Source: Diphasiastrum complanatum (Eukaryota; Streptophyta; Lycopodiopsida; Lycopodiales; Lycopodiaceae). Taken from it: 64,000 bases of DNA. Below are positions 34,933 through 47,200 of this stretch, piece after piece (position 1 is the stretch's first letter; the number at the start of each line of letters is the position of its first letter). The stretch is from the NCBI GenBank assembly GCA_029204225.1, contig CM055092.1, positions 98,896,912-98,960,911 on the forward strand, in the 5' to 3' direction. The position numbers and the translations under genes are program-made. The notes under the pieces were generated by a model that searched no databases, was not told the DNA's origin, and worked only from the letters and a program-made list of their open reading frames with translations.

Positions 34933-37900
34933 GTTGGTCGCTAAACATTGATAGTGCTACCTCCTCAGACTTAGTGGCCTTCTCAAGACTCACATGCCTA
35001 TCACTCTCTTGCATCCACACTTATGTAAATTATCAATATTGATTAATGCAATTTTTGTTCGACATGTGCCATACAGTTCTCACTCTATAACGTTTGTTTA
35101 TTTCATTGTTTCTCTTCACCTATTTTGTGTGATTGATTTTTGCATGAGGAATAGCTACTACACGAGAGTCTTTTGTGGAGCATCTTCAAAACGCATTTTC
35201 ATTCATCTATCCATCTTCAGATCCCCTTGTACAGTAGCTGGGATTTTTGAGAAATATGAGAAACCCATGTCAAGTTAGAGTTGATTCCTATATCTCATTG
35301 TCATATTAATCTTTGAGTCAACTTCAACAAGATCGAAACAAATTTAGTTATAATTTGTTCAATCTTTAGTCCAGTCACATGTTCAACGTGTTTTCAATTA
35401 CGTGTTAAACACACCGATCCAATCTTGAGCATGTACAGTTACCACTAACAACATCCCCACCAACAGATCTTGGAGAGGGGAGAGTGGATTTGCTTGGATC
35501 CACTGGAGTAGTCACGCTGCCAGCAACAACATCAGCAAGATCGACAGCCAAGGTCACAAGTCAAATATGAAAAAGACAAGGCTAAGAAGACAGATGGGCA
35601 ATTCAAAGAGACTCAATCAGAAGAAGTACCCTAGTCACGAACGAGGATCCTTCAGAAAGAGAAACACAAGCATTGGAAAATCAATCTCCTTCAACCGATA
35701 TCTTGCCATACTTTTGCGCCCATACTCATGCCTATCGTTCACACCATCTACCGATGACACCACCTCCACCCTACCTTCCATCTGTTTGTTTATCATCATT
35801 TCACTGTTCTTCTGAGAAATCCCTAGTTTTTTATACTTACTGAAGCAGCTGATAGATCATTGCAAATGTCCTACGGAGACCAACTAGCACCTACAATGGT
35901 TGATCAGCCAAACACAGATCTAAGAAGCAGGCAAAACAGCTAGAAGACATAAAGAAATTAAGCAAAGAAGGTGAGGAGAAAAGGACAAATCTTAAAAAAT
36001 AGATAAGTAAGATCAATCTTGATCAAAAGAAACTCTCTGGAGCAATTATAGTTGAATCCCCTCCTATGAAGCCCAAAGAGATCCAAAAGTAACGAACCCA
36101 GCAAGTGGTGGTCAAAGCTCGACATTTCAAGGTTCCAAGGTTGCAACTGTAGAACTATCAGTTCTTTCACCTTCCACCGAGCCTTCATCATGTTTCCTTA
36201 CCATTACCAAACCATCCACCCAAATCTGTTCCTACCACCAATTTTTGAGGATGAGTCCATCCCCTTGAGACTGATAGTCGAAGTTTGTGTAACTTGAAAA
36301 TCAAAGGTTTTCCTTGAGACTGGAACTTCAACTGAGAAGAACCATGGAAACACCCAGAAGCAAATGGAAGATACAGACCTCCCAAAAGTTAGTACCTGCC
36401 AAAAAACCAAAGATGAAACCGTCAATGGTAGATACAAGTGACAAAACAAAGTATCACATGGAAAGCACTCGAGCTTGCAAGCTGTGAAGCTGCTGAGAGC
36501 TCTCCAATTTTGAGAATGTCAACCACCTATAGCAATAAAACATTTTGATCCGATTGCGGAAATTTGTGAAATACAAATTTTGTGATAAAGACTGGCGACA
36601 AAAAGCACTTGATTTTATGTAAGCGAACGAGGATCCACGCTTTTCCAAGTGTCGATCGAAGACGCCAATGCGAAAGTGGAGTGACATCGTCCAATATGAG
36701 TTGCAGTGGGTCATGCAACACATTAGGGGTGGGATGATGTTGGCTGATTTTGACAAATCTCCAAGATACTCAGACAGAGCAACTCGAGAGCACCTCTCAC
36801 CCTAGACTTAGGAGATCCCTGAGAAGACGAGACTAATGAAGACTAAGAGCCAAGTATGAGAGCCGAGAAATGCTAGTTAGGAATGACAAGCAAGAATAGT
36901 GTAAGCCTCATGGTAAATCCCAAAACATGGAATGACCATGTAGGAACTACTATTACTAGGCTAATGTAATAAATGCAAATAGACCCCTCTTAAAGAAAGT
37001 AGAGTGAGCCACCTTTTGATGGTGACCTCTAGTGGAGCGCATCATTCCACTTGTAATTTGTGAAATGCGGAAATTCCACTAGGATGCCACCTAAGGAGCT
37101 CTCTTGCTTATTTAAGAGACTCTCTCTTTGTGAAGAGGAGCTTTTTGTGTATTGTATCCACTCCATGCTGAAATGAGAAGAGCCTTCACGAGTTTGGTGC
37201 ATTCATTGAGTCCTTGATCATGCTTGTTTCTTGAGTGATGCATTCATGATCTTGCCCTTCCCCCCTTTATGTGTGGTTGTGGATTGTAGAGTGGATTAGA
37301 TTTGTTGCTTTCCTAGAGTGGGTTACTTTTCTTTTCTTGTTTGTGAAATAATATAGAAACCAACATTCAAGTAAACTAAATAGGCTAGAAATGTGGTATA
37401 AATCTTGCATATCCTCCAACATTCTAGTTTTGATGTTCTTGGGATGTCCAAGAATCAAAAGACTGGTTGGTTTCTTGATTCTTGGACTTCTAAAATGTTG
37501 TAGATTAGTTCTTCTTTCAGCTTTGTGGATTAATGCAAGTGTAGCTCAGTTCTAGTAAAGTGTAGGATCTGATTCAGTTCGTTTTTAGATTAGGTAGTTG
37601 TAGAATCAATTGAATGTTCATTTGGACTGCATCCTGATCTGTAAATGAATGCTCATGGCTTGCATCTCTGTTTGAATGTGAGTGTTTTCAAGAGAGAATG
37701 ACCCTGAGTTGTCCTCTAACAGACAGGACATTATACTACAAAGATATTCAATTAGTTTCTGCCAGACTTGAGCATTGTAACAAATAAGAAAATAGACTAG
37801 TAATGCCCAAACGAGCCTTGTAACAGGCAAGAAATAGTTTTGAAGAAGAAGCAAAGAAATAACCAACAGATCCTCTAGAGTAGAGGATCTGTCAACAAGA

Positions 37901-38239
37901 AGATCGAATCGATCCAGACAGCCTCCTTCACGATTCGTGGATGATCCGGCCTGCTACTTTGTGCAGGAACTCAACACTATTCCAGAGGCAAAGTCAACTA
38001 TTGATGCTGACTAGTGCAGGACAGAAGATGACACCAAACTTGCACTTCGAAATGAGAATGTTTTCTAGCTGAACTTGGTAGACTCGCATATCTACGTTAA
38101 GTTTATATCAGATCTTTCTATTATCACTGCTCATTATGTAGATGAGTTTTATTACTCAATAACAATTTGAACTCAATGAAGAGTCTGAAATGCATGTTAG
38201 CACTGGAGTACATTTTTTGAATCCGGCCTAGTAGACTGA
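34933..38239. other. No recognised gene; mixed retrotransposon debris
   Basis: Short open stretches such as 35567-35815 and 36454-36756 show no motif. A polypurine-like TTAGGGGTGGGATGA followed by TGTTGGCTGA at 36738 looks like the 3' end of a plus-strand LTR element with its LTR starting there. The LTR end could not be fixed. The copia C-terminal part begins again near 38240. Confidence 0.4.
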
Positions 38240-38645
38240 TTTCCATCAGTCAACAAAAAGCCGGCCCATCAGCCAACATTCTACACAGATGTAGATTGGA
38301 TAGAAAGTATTGACACTAGAATATCAACTTCTGGATTTATGTTCAATCAAGGTCCAATCTCATGTAACAGCTAGACCTCAGTAACATTATCCTCCACCGA
38401 GTCAAATTTTATAGCTTGCACACATTCTACCAAGGAGGCGATTTGACTAAAGAACCATCTTGTAGATACCAATTTTATTCAGTCACATCTGACATTTATC
38501 TACTATGACAACCAAATCACAAGGATAATTTCTTTGGTTTACTATAGGACAAAGTTTATGGCAGCAGATTACTTTGCCATGGATTACCAACTCAGATTTA
38601 ACAATTTATTAAATCTGAAGATAAAAAATTTTCAAGATCCACATC
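38240..38645 (+). pseudogene. copia RNase H (outer nested element)
   Basis: Plus-strand pieces match copia RNase H: YTDVDWIESIDTRISTSGF (family GYSDADWAGS-DRRSTSGY), then SVTLSSTESNFIACTHSTKE (family TVALSSTEAEY) and YYDNQITR. Stops are frequent. It ends just before a polypurine tract, the expected position for the 3' end of a copia element. Confidence 0.8.
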
Positions 38646-38655
38646 AAGGGGGAGA
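38646..38655 (+). promoter_or_regulatory. polypurine tract of the outer copia
   Basis: AAGGGGGAGA directly before GTTGGAATTC, which looks like an LTR start (TGTTGGA) with its first base altered. Confidence 0.7.
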
Positions 38656-38816
38656 GTTGGAATTCTATCCTCAAGCCCAATTCCATTAGGTAATGAACAT
38701 CCTGAACAACCTGTTTATACTTATTCTTGAAAAACTACAAAAATAGAGGGGGCATGATTTTTACTTGAAGATAAAAAAAATTTGGTATCAAAATTTTTCG
38801 ACCCAAGACTATTTTT

Positions 38817-39553
38817 TGTTGAATTTCACACGTGTGGACTGTCCACTACATGTACTTGTGATCTCCTAAGGTGTGTAGATGCACCAAGATCAAGACTAGA
38901 TTGAGATTCAAGATCAATCTTGATTCCTATGGCAAAAACACACTACTACATGCATTCAATCACTTCCAACTCTCACTCACACGTGTGGGAAGTATTCAAA
39001 AAATAATCTAAGTAAAAACAAGCTGCTCTCCTCGGGTAGAGAGAGAAAATGCATCAAGAGCTCTCGGGTAGAGAGAGAAAGCTAGAAATCCAATAACTCA
39101 CAAAATCCATGAAATCACCAAATCAATTGATTTCAAAATGAGGAGTACAATGATACTAGTAGGTCCACGAGCTACCACTATGCTTAACTATGATTGGACC
39201 ACATTTTGTCACCTCTTGATCCTATTGGATCATTGATCTACGCACCTCTTAATTCTATTGGACTATATTCAAGCACACCTCAATTTCCTATTGGACCTCA
39301 CAAGGTTCCACCTCTATATCCTATTGGACCTCTTGGAATTCATCAAACAAAAACTTTACACTTGTCTACACTCTAATTAGCAAGTGTTTAGCCTCTTACT
39401 CTATTTTGGCTCAATAGTGGCATTACAAGTGGAAATGCATAATTTGCCATCTATGCCAAATTTATTCCTATCAACATCCTACACCTAGATGCTTGATGTA
39501 AAAAACATAAGACCCCTATATCTAACATAGATAATCTTTTTCAATTCTTCACA
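38817..39553 (-). repeat. 3' LTR of the nested copia, 737 bp
   Basis: TGTTGAATTT...CTTCACA. Contains ACACGTGTGG and the paired CTCTCGGGTAGAGAGAG text. Matches 42296-43030 with single-base changes and a two-base length difference near 39467. Confidence 0.95.
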
Positions 39554-39571
39554 CTCCTCCTAAAAAATTAT

Positions 39572-41935
39572 CTATGAAGATTTGAGCATTGATCTTGATA
39601 TAACTCCAAGATTAGATCTATGCTTGATGAAAGCACTTTTGCTCAAAGGCTTGGTGAGTAGATCGGCAATACAAGAGGACGAGTTGACATGCTCCAAATA
39701 GATTTCTCCTCCAATAAGCTTTTCTCTCACAAAATGGTTTGCCACTTCTATGTGCTTGCTTCTTGCATGAAATATGGGATTATTGGCAAGAGCTTGGGCC
39801 GAGATGTTATCACACTTGATCATTGGTAGATCATCCTCCTTGATGCACTTTAGTTCCATTAATAACCTCTTGATCCAAAGCACTTCTTTGGTAGTTGTAG
39901 TGAGTGCTTTGTACTCGGCCTCACATGAAGAGAGAGATATAGTATCTTGCTTTTTGGAAAGCCAAGATATTAGATTGCCTCCAAGAAAGATAGTGTATGC
40001 ACTAATAGACTTTCGATCCATTTTGTCACTTGCAAAGTCCGAATCCGAGTAGCCAATAATGGATAGATCTTCACTTTTATAGAGTAGACCATAATCACAA
40101 GATGAAGATACATATCTTAAAATCCTCTTGGCCATCTTCCAATGATGGATCTTAGGTTCTTGCATAAATTGACTCAATTTGTGCACACAAAAACTAAGAT
40201 CGGGCCTAGTAATGGTAAGCCAAATCAAGGAGCCTACAAGACTCCTAAAAAGTGTGATGTCCTCAAAGAATATTTTATCACCTTATTAGGATCTTTTACA
40301 ATTTGCTCCATTGGAGTATCTATGCTCTTAGAATTTTCCATATGAAATTTTTTCAACATAGAGTGAGCATATCTAGATTGGCATATAAAGACATGATTTT
40401 CATAAAAATCAATTTCTAGGCCTAGGATGTAATGTATCTCTCCTAGATCTTGCATTTTAAACTCACATCCAAGTGCTAGCTTGGTTTCATCAACTAGCTT
40501 GATACAACTTCCACAAAGAATAATGTCATCAACATAAATTAGAAGAATGACAATATTGCTATCAACAAACTTTAGATACATGGAAGGATCATAGTCACTA
40601 AGAGTAAATCCTAGTGAGATAAGGAAAGAGTTAAGTCTTGAATACCATGATCTTGGTGCTTGCTTGAGTCCATAAAGACTTTTGAAGAGCAAGCACACTT
40701 TGGACTCATCCTTGATGAATCCTTGAGGTTGTTCCATATAGATCTCCTCCTCAAGATAACCATTTAGTAAATCATTGGATACATCTAATTGGAACACCTT
40801 CCACTTGAAAAAACAAGCAAGAGAAATAAGAATTCTTATTGTCACCATCTTTGCAACGGGTGCAAAGGTCTCCTCATAATCAAGACCATGGATTTGAGCA
40901 AATCCTTTGGCACATAATCTTGCTTTATGCTTGTTGATGGTGCCATCATGATTGAACTTGATCCGAAATACCCACTTGCAACCAATCACATGCTTGTTGG
41001 AAGGAGGATCCACAAGTTCCCAAGCATTGTTGGTGATCAATGCATCATACTCTTGCTTCATGGCATCATACCACTCCTTGGTATTAAGTGCCTCTTGTAC
41101 ATTCTTTGGCTCTTCATGAGAGACATAAAAAACATAATTAGTGGAATCAAGATCCACTTGTTTGCCTTTGTCAACATATGAGAGCCTCTTAGGCTCGGAT
41201 CTATCTCTCATGGATCTTCTTGGTGAAAAAATCCGAGGAGAGTCTTCTTCAAATCTCGACCCCATCACATCATGATTGTCTTCAAAATCAATAATTGATG
41301 ATGCATCCATAGATTTCTTGATCTCGGCCTCTTCAAATGATGAGTGTTGATCTTCATGAAAGACAACATCTCTACTTTCAATAACTTGAGAAGTAGAGAG
41401 TATAAAGACTCTATAGGCCTTCTTGGTGGATGAGTATCCAACCATGATCCCTTTGCATGCACTAGGATCTTCCTTCTTCCTTGTTTCCAAGGGCATATGG
41501 ACAAAGCATAAGCATCCAAAAATTCTAAGGTGATCAACCTTAGGCTTCTTCAAAAATAAGATTTCATATGGTGACTTTCCTCCAAGAGCTATATGTGGGA
41601 GCCTATTGCAAAGATAATTTGCACAATTAATGGCTTCTCCCCAAAAATCTTTGGGCAAAGATGCCTCAATTCTCATAGATTTTGCACATTCACATAGAGA
41701 TCTATTCTTTCTCTCGGCCACTCCATTTTGAGATGGAGAGTAGGCACAAGAAAACTCTCTTTTAATGCCTTCAAGCTCACAAAAGTCTTGAAATTTATTG
41801 GAGATATATTCACCACCTCCATCACATCTAAGAGCTTTAATCTTGAATGAGAATTGCTTCTCTACATAAGCTTTGAAAATAAGGAAATGATCAAACACCA
41901 TAGATTTAGAAGCAAGAAGATATATCCAAGTTGGT
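39572..41935 (-). pseudogene. copia polyprotein, integrase C-part to RNase H, one frameshift
   Basis: The frame 40234-41901 (555 codons) starts inside the integrase core: RCDGGGEYISNKF (second catalytic Asp), SPSQNGVAERKNRSL (catalytic Glu). The RT follows with KWVFRIKFNHDGTINKHKAR, ETFAPVAKMVTIR and LLIYVDDIILCG, an intact YVDD. A missing base near 40256 shifts the frame. The continuation 39572-40228 gives GYSDSDFASDKMDRKSISA and CDNISAQALANNPIFHARSK, the RNase H. Upstream of about 41935 the sequence changes to leader, so the first integrase Asp, protease and gag are deleted. About 60% of residues look shared with the neighbour at 44276-48229. Confidence 0.93.
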
Positions 41936-42283
41936 TCTTCTTCTTCTTCTTCAAAAGCTTATAACTTTTGATTGGCTCAACCAAATGGAATGAAACTGAT
42001 TGCAACAGAAACTAGACAGAAATAGCTTCAAAACAAGCTATCAAGCAAGATAAATGGATCACACATGAGAGAGAACTTCCAAACTGAAATTGGATGTTCC
42101 TCACACGTGTCTGAGCACCTGATTCCGTACAGTACCAGGTCAGACCCAATCAATGTCCTTTTGATCTCTTTTGATCCAAGATTGAACAAGATAGCTAGGA
42201 AAATGGGCCTTGACAATTTCTAGCTCAAGATTGATGAAAATTTTTCACTTAGATGGATCAAAATGCATGGTAACCTTAGGTAG

Positions 42284-42295
42284 GCTCTGATACCA
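42284..42295 (-). promoter_or_regulatory. primer-binding site of the nested copia
   Basis: Plus GCTCTGATACCA, minus TGGTATCAGAGC, directly adjoining the 5' LTR. Confidence 0.95.
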
Positions 42296-43030
42296 TGTTG
42301 AATTTCACACGTGTGGACTGTCCACTACATGTACTTGTGATCTCCTAAGGTGTGTAGATGCACCAAGATCAAGACTAGATTGAGATTCAAGATCAATCTT
42401 GAATCCTATGGCAAAAACACACTACTACATGCATTCAATCACTTCCAACTCTCACTCACACGTGTGGGAAGTATTCAAAAAATAATCTAAGTAAAAACAA
42501 GCTGCTCTCCTCAGGTAGAGAGAGAAAATGCATCAAGAGCTCTCGGGTAGAGAGAGAGAGCTAGAAATCCAATAACTCACAAAATCCATGAAATCACCAA
42601 ATCAATTGATTTCAAAATGAGGAGTACAATGATACTAGTAGGTCCACGAGCTACCACTATGCTTAACTATGATTGGACCACATTTTGTCACCTCTTGATC
42701 CTATTGGATCATTGATGTATGCACCTCTTAATTCTATTGGACTATATTCAAGCACACCTCAATTTCCTATTGGACCTCACAAGGTTCCACCTCTATATCC
42801 TATTGGACCTCTTGGAATTCATCAAACAAAAACTTTACACTTGTCTACACTCTAATTAGCAAGTGTTTAGCCTCTTACTCTATTTTGGCTCAATAGTGGC
42901 ATTACAAGTGGAAATGCATAATTTGCCATCTATGCCAAATTATTCTATCAACATCCTACACCTAGATGCTTGATGTAAAAAACATAAGACCCCTATATCT
43001 AACATAGATAATCTTTTTCAATTCTTCACA
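42296..43030 (-). repeat. 5' LTR of the nested copia, 735 bp
   Basis: Partner of 38817-39553. Its left edge touches GCTCTGATACCA (42284-42295), the minus-strand primer-binding site. 41936-42283 is the remaining untranslated leader. Confidence 0.95.
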
Positions 43031-43193
43031 TTTTTCACCCAATGTCATTCTTGTCAACGAGAGATTTTTCAACCCTGGGTTGGGTTGAATCAGTTCTAAT
43101 TTTTTTGACCCTAGATCAAGTCTAATTTTTTCGAGAGCCGTCGAACCTATTCGGTACATATTGGTTCTAATTTTTCTAACCCTGAAAAAATAC

Positions 43194-43274
43194 GAGCCTT
43201 TGTATATTTTCTGACCCTTTATATATTTTTGACCCTTTGTATAAATCAGACCCTTTATAATATTCCGACCCTTT
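43194..43274. repeat. 18-bp tandem array inside the outer LTR
   Basis: GACCCTTT begins at 43213, 43231, 43249 and 43267, exactly 18 bp apart, each followed by an AT-rich spacer. A fifth, altered unit (GAGCCTTT) starts at 43194. Arrays of this type in U3 often bind transcription factors; that role is inference. Confidence 0.85.
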
Positions 43275-43625
43275 GTACTGTCAACTCGAAAATCCGACCC
43301 ACGTCGCGACGTTGATAGTCCGCCTACTTCTATACATAACTCTTTGGCAAAAAAAACAGCTCTCTATTGTAGGACAAATGTAGTTAATCAAGTAGATTAA
43401 TGGTAGCTTTTAATGTACTGAATCTGACTTCCAATCATCAAGAAAGATCTACTGGAGTCAGCTCTTTGATCAGGTTATTATCTTGTAGGCGTTCTGTTGT
43501 AATTAGTCAGGTTAAGTTTTTTAATCAATTAGTTAGCCATCAACGAACTCATCTAAAGACTGATTAGCACCCACTGATTTGCACTAGATTCAAGCTATTG
43601 TACTAAGTGTCGATTATTATCAGAG

Positions 43626-44280
43626 TGTGAAAAATACAGATCCTAAGTGGATCTAAACTCCAAGATCATTGGCTTGAATGCTTGCACTCCAAACTACATA
43701 AGCTAGGAATTGGCAACACATTCTATGCTACCTAGAATGCAAAGAACTTGATCAAAAAGCATTTACTACAAATGAAAACTTCCATAAACATCAAGTGCGG
43801 CCCAAAATAGCATTATACAGTCCATAATACATCAGCCTACCACTTTTGGAAAGCACCTAAGATCATACACAATAGCTTGAAGACAATACACACAACAATG
43901 CTCTCAATGGAGGAAGAAACAATGACAATGATCTATTGATCTCAATGAAGCATACAAAAGGTTTCTCCAACCTGTTCTCCACGACTTCCCTACTATTTAT
44001 GGATGAGAAAGATGACTCTCTCTCCTCTCTCTAGAAGGTACTTGACCCTAGATATTCCCTATATAGGAAAAATAGCTAAAAATGGCTTATATGACCAAAA
44101 TACATCAAAATGGTCTCATTTTGAAGGGTATGAAGTTTGACACTTCATCATACTGAAAAAATACAGTAAATAAAAACATTGTGGCCTGGTTCACACGTGC
44201 GAAACTCCAGAACCAAAACTATTTACAATTTTAGCCAATTTAGGCCTCAAACTAGCTAGGAAATGTTGACAATTTTCACA
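43626..44280 (-). repeat. 3' LTR, 655 bp
   Basis: TGTGAAAAATAC...CAATTTTCACA with TGTGAAAA/TTTTCACA inverted ends. Same end motif as the solo LTR at 25979. Confidence 0.97.
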
Positions 44281-47200
44281 CTCCCTCTTCAACATTGGAT
44301 GCTAGTTTCAACATAGTCTTTGAGCACATTCCAAGATTAGATCTATGCATTAAATATAGGTCCTTTCCCAATGGTTTGGTGAAGATATCAGCCACACACT
44401 CCTTTGAAGAGACATGTTGAAGCTCCACCTCTTTGGCAATGACTTGATCTCTCACAAAATGGTGAGCAATCTCAATGTGCTTGCTCCTTGCATGAAAAAC
44501 AGGATTGCTTGCCAAGCTTTGGGCTGAAAGGTTATCACAAAGTATGATTGGAGTCTTCTCTGGTTCCAGCAAGTGAAGATCCAATAACATCCTCTTGATC
44601 CAAAGAATCTCCTTGGTGCATGTTGTTAATGCCTTGTACTCGGCTTCGGTGGAAGATAGAGAGATAGTTGGTTGCTTCTTTGATAGCCATGAGACCACTC
44701 CATCTCCAAGATAGATTGCAAAGGCACTTGTTGACTTCCTATCCATTTGATCACCTGCAAAATCTGAATCTGAAAATCCACAAAGGTTAGGTGTAGTACC
44801 TCCATACAAGATGCCAAAATCTCTAGATCCCGAGATGTATCTAAGTACTCTCTTTCCTAGCTTCCAATGAGCCTCACTAGGATCTTGCATAAATTGACTT
44901 AGTTTACCAACCACAAAGCTTAGATCAGGTCTTATGATGGTTAACCATATAAGAGATCCTATTAGCTTTCTATAGAGAGTAATGTCCTTGAAGGATCTTT
45001 CATTACTTCTTGTAGTTAGCTTTACATTTGATTCCATAGGAGTAGAAACAACTTTACAATCTTCCATATGAAACCTTTTTAGAATAGAGTTAACATACTT
45101 TTCTTGACATATGAATGTAGATTTAGAAGTTCTAATAATCTCTATTCCTAAGATATAATGAAGTTTACCAAGATCTTGAATTTCAAACTCTCTTTTGAGT
45201 GCCATCTTGATTTCATCTATATCTAGATTGTTACCACCACTTAAGATAATGTCATCAACATAGATCAAAAGTAAAGTGATATCATTTTCATTCAATCTAA
45301 AGTAGAGAGAATGATCATACTCACTCATAACAAAGTTTTGAGAAAGTAAGAAGGAATTGAGCTTAGCATACCAACTCCTTGGTGCTTGCTTTAGCCCATA
45401 CAAACTCTTTTGGAGATAGCACACATGATTAGGCTCATCATGTGAAACATAGCCCTCGGGTTGCTCCATGTAAATATCTTCTTCAAGATCACCATTCAAG
45501 AAGGCATTAGTAACATCCATTTGCCACATATCCCAATCATAAAGAGTTGCAAGAGAGATTAGGATTTGAATAGTTACCATCTTTGCCACGGGTGCAAAGG
45601 TCTCATCATAGTCAATACCATATTCTTGAGCATACCCCTTTGCCACCAACCTTGCCTTGTACTTGTTGATTGATCCATCTTGATTTGTCTTGATCTTGAA
45701 GATCCACTTACAACCAATTGCCTTCTTGTCCTTTGGAAGCTTTACCAACCTCCATGTGTTGCTTTTGATGAGTGCTTGATGCTCATGATCCATGGCTTGG
45801 ATCCATTCCTTCTTTTGAATTGCTTCACCTACACAAGTTGGTTCATCAAAAGAGGTAAGAAAAGCAAAGTTAGAGTTGTCCACCACTTGCTTTCCTTTTT
45901 CATCATAGGTTAGCCTTGATGGCTTAGCCCTTTGCCTTTGAGTCTTCCTTGAAGTTTGCTTTGGAGTGGCATCTCCATCTTCATCCAAGACATCTTGCAC
46001 ATCATGATGATTAGTAGGCACATCAACATCAACATCAACAACATTGGAAACATTCTCTTCATGAAAGATGACATCCCTACTTATGACAACTTTCTTTGTA
46101 GAAGGAATGTACACTTTGTAAGCCTTGCTTACTTCACTATAGCCAACAAACACACCCTTCTTTGATGAAGGATCTTCTTTAGTTCTATCATCAAGTGTGA
46201 TATTGACAAAACATGTACATCCAAAGATCCTACAATGCTTGACACTCGGCCTTCTACCATAAAGAACCTCATGAGGAGTTTTACCATCCAAGGAAGCACT
46301 TGTCCATCTATTACATAGATAGTTAGCACATGCTAAAGCTTCCCCCCAAAAAGACTTAGCAAGATTAGCATGTAGTCTCATTGCCTTGGCACATTCACAA
46401 AGGGTTCTATTCTTCCTCTCGGCCACTCCATTCTGTTGTGGAGTCCTAGGACTAGACATCTCCCTCTTAATCCCATGTGCTATACAAAAGTCTTTGAACC
46501 TATTTGAGGTGTATTCCCCTCCATTATCAGATCTTAAGCATTTGATCTTTGTATTGAATTGGTTTTCCATTTCATTCTTGAACTTGACAAATGCAGCAAA
46601 CACTTCATCCTTACTTTTAAGAAGATAGATCCAAGTATACCTACTAAAGTCATCAATGAAAGTTGCATACATCTTTGCCCCACCATTGCTAGTTGTACTA
46701 GAAGAATGAATATCAGAATGCACAAGTTGAAAAGCTTCTTTAGATCTAGAAGTAGATCTAGAATAAGCAAGTCTATGAGATTTGGACAAGGCACAATGTT
46801 CACAAACACTATTGTTTGCAACAAGACTTTTAGGGAGACCAAGAACAAGCTCTTTCTTTGCCATTACCTCCAAAGATTTGAAGTTGGGATGGCCCAACCT
46901 CTTGTGCCAAACTTCTTGGTTTGTCAATTGCTCCCTAGCCATACATCCTTCATGATTAGAGATCACACATGCATCAAGCTTGAAAAGTTTACCATGCCTC
47001 CTACCTTGAGCAATCAAGGATCCACATTTACTTATCAAACATGCATCTCCAATGAACTCCACATCAAGTCCTTTGTCAATCATTTGACTTACACTAAGCA
47101 AATTCTTAGTGATTGAAGGAATGTACAAAACATTTTCAAGATTTGCTTTCCTATTTGTTGAAAGGGAAATAGGAATAGTGCCTATGCCTTTGATGTCACA

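Larger units (their letters stand above)
38817..43030 (-). mobile_element. nested copia element with deleted interior, 4.2 kb
   Basis: Two LTRs (38817-39553 and 42296-43030) flank a short interior. TTTTT stands on both sides (38812-38816, 43031-43035) as a 5-bp target duplication. The left LTR is followed by a minus-strand polypurine tract (plus CTCCTCCT at 39554), and the right LTR is preceded by the Met-type primer site. Gag, protease and the first part of integrase are missing, so it depends on other elements to move. About eight differences between LTRs over 737 bp indicate a young insertion. Confidence 0.95.

Noticed and set aside
39194-39376. 60-codon frame present in both LTRs of the 38817 element
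   Set aside because: Repeated only because the LTR is repeated; the Pro/Leu/Ile-rich text comes from imperfect CTATTGGACC-type repeats.
46559-47116. 185-codon plus-strand open frame
   Set aside because: It lies opposite the intact copia polyprotein in the coding region and has the composition of an antisense shadow; no motif.
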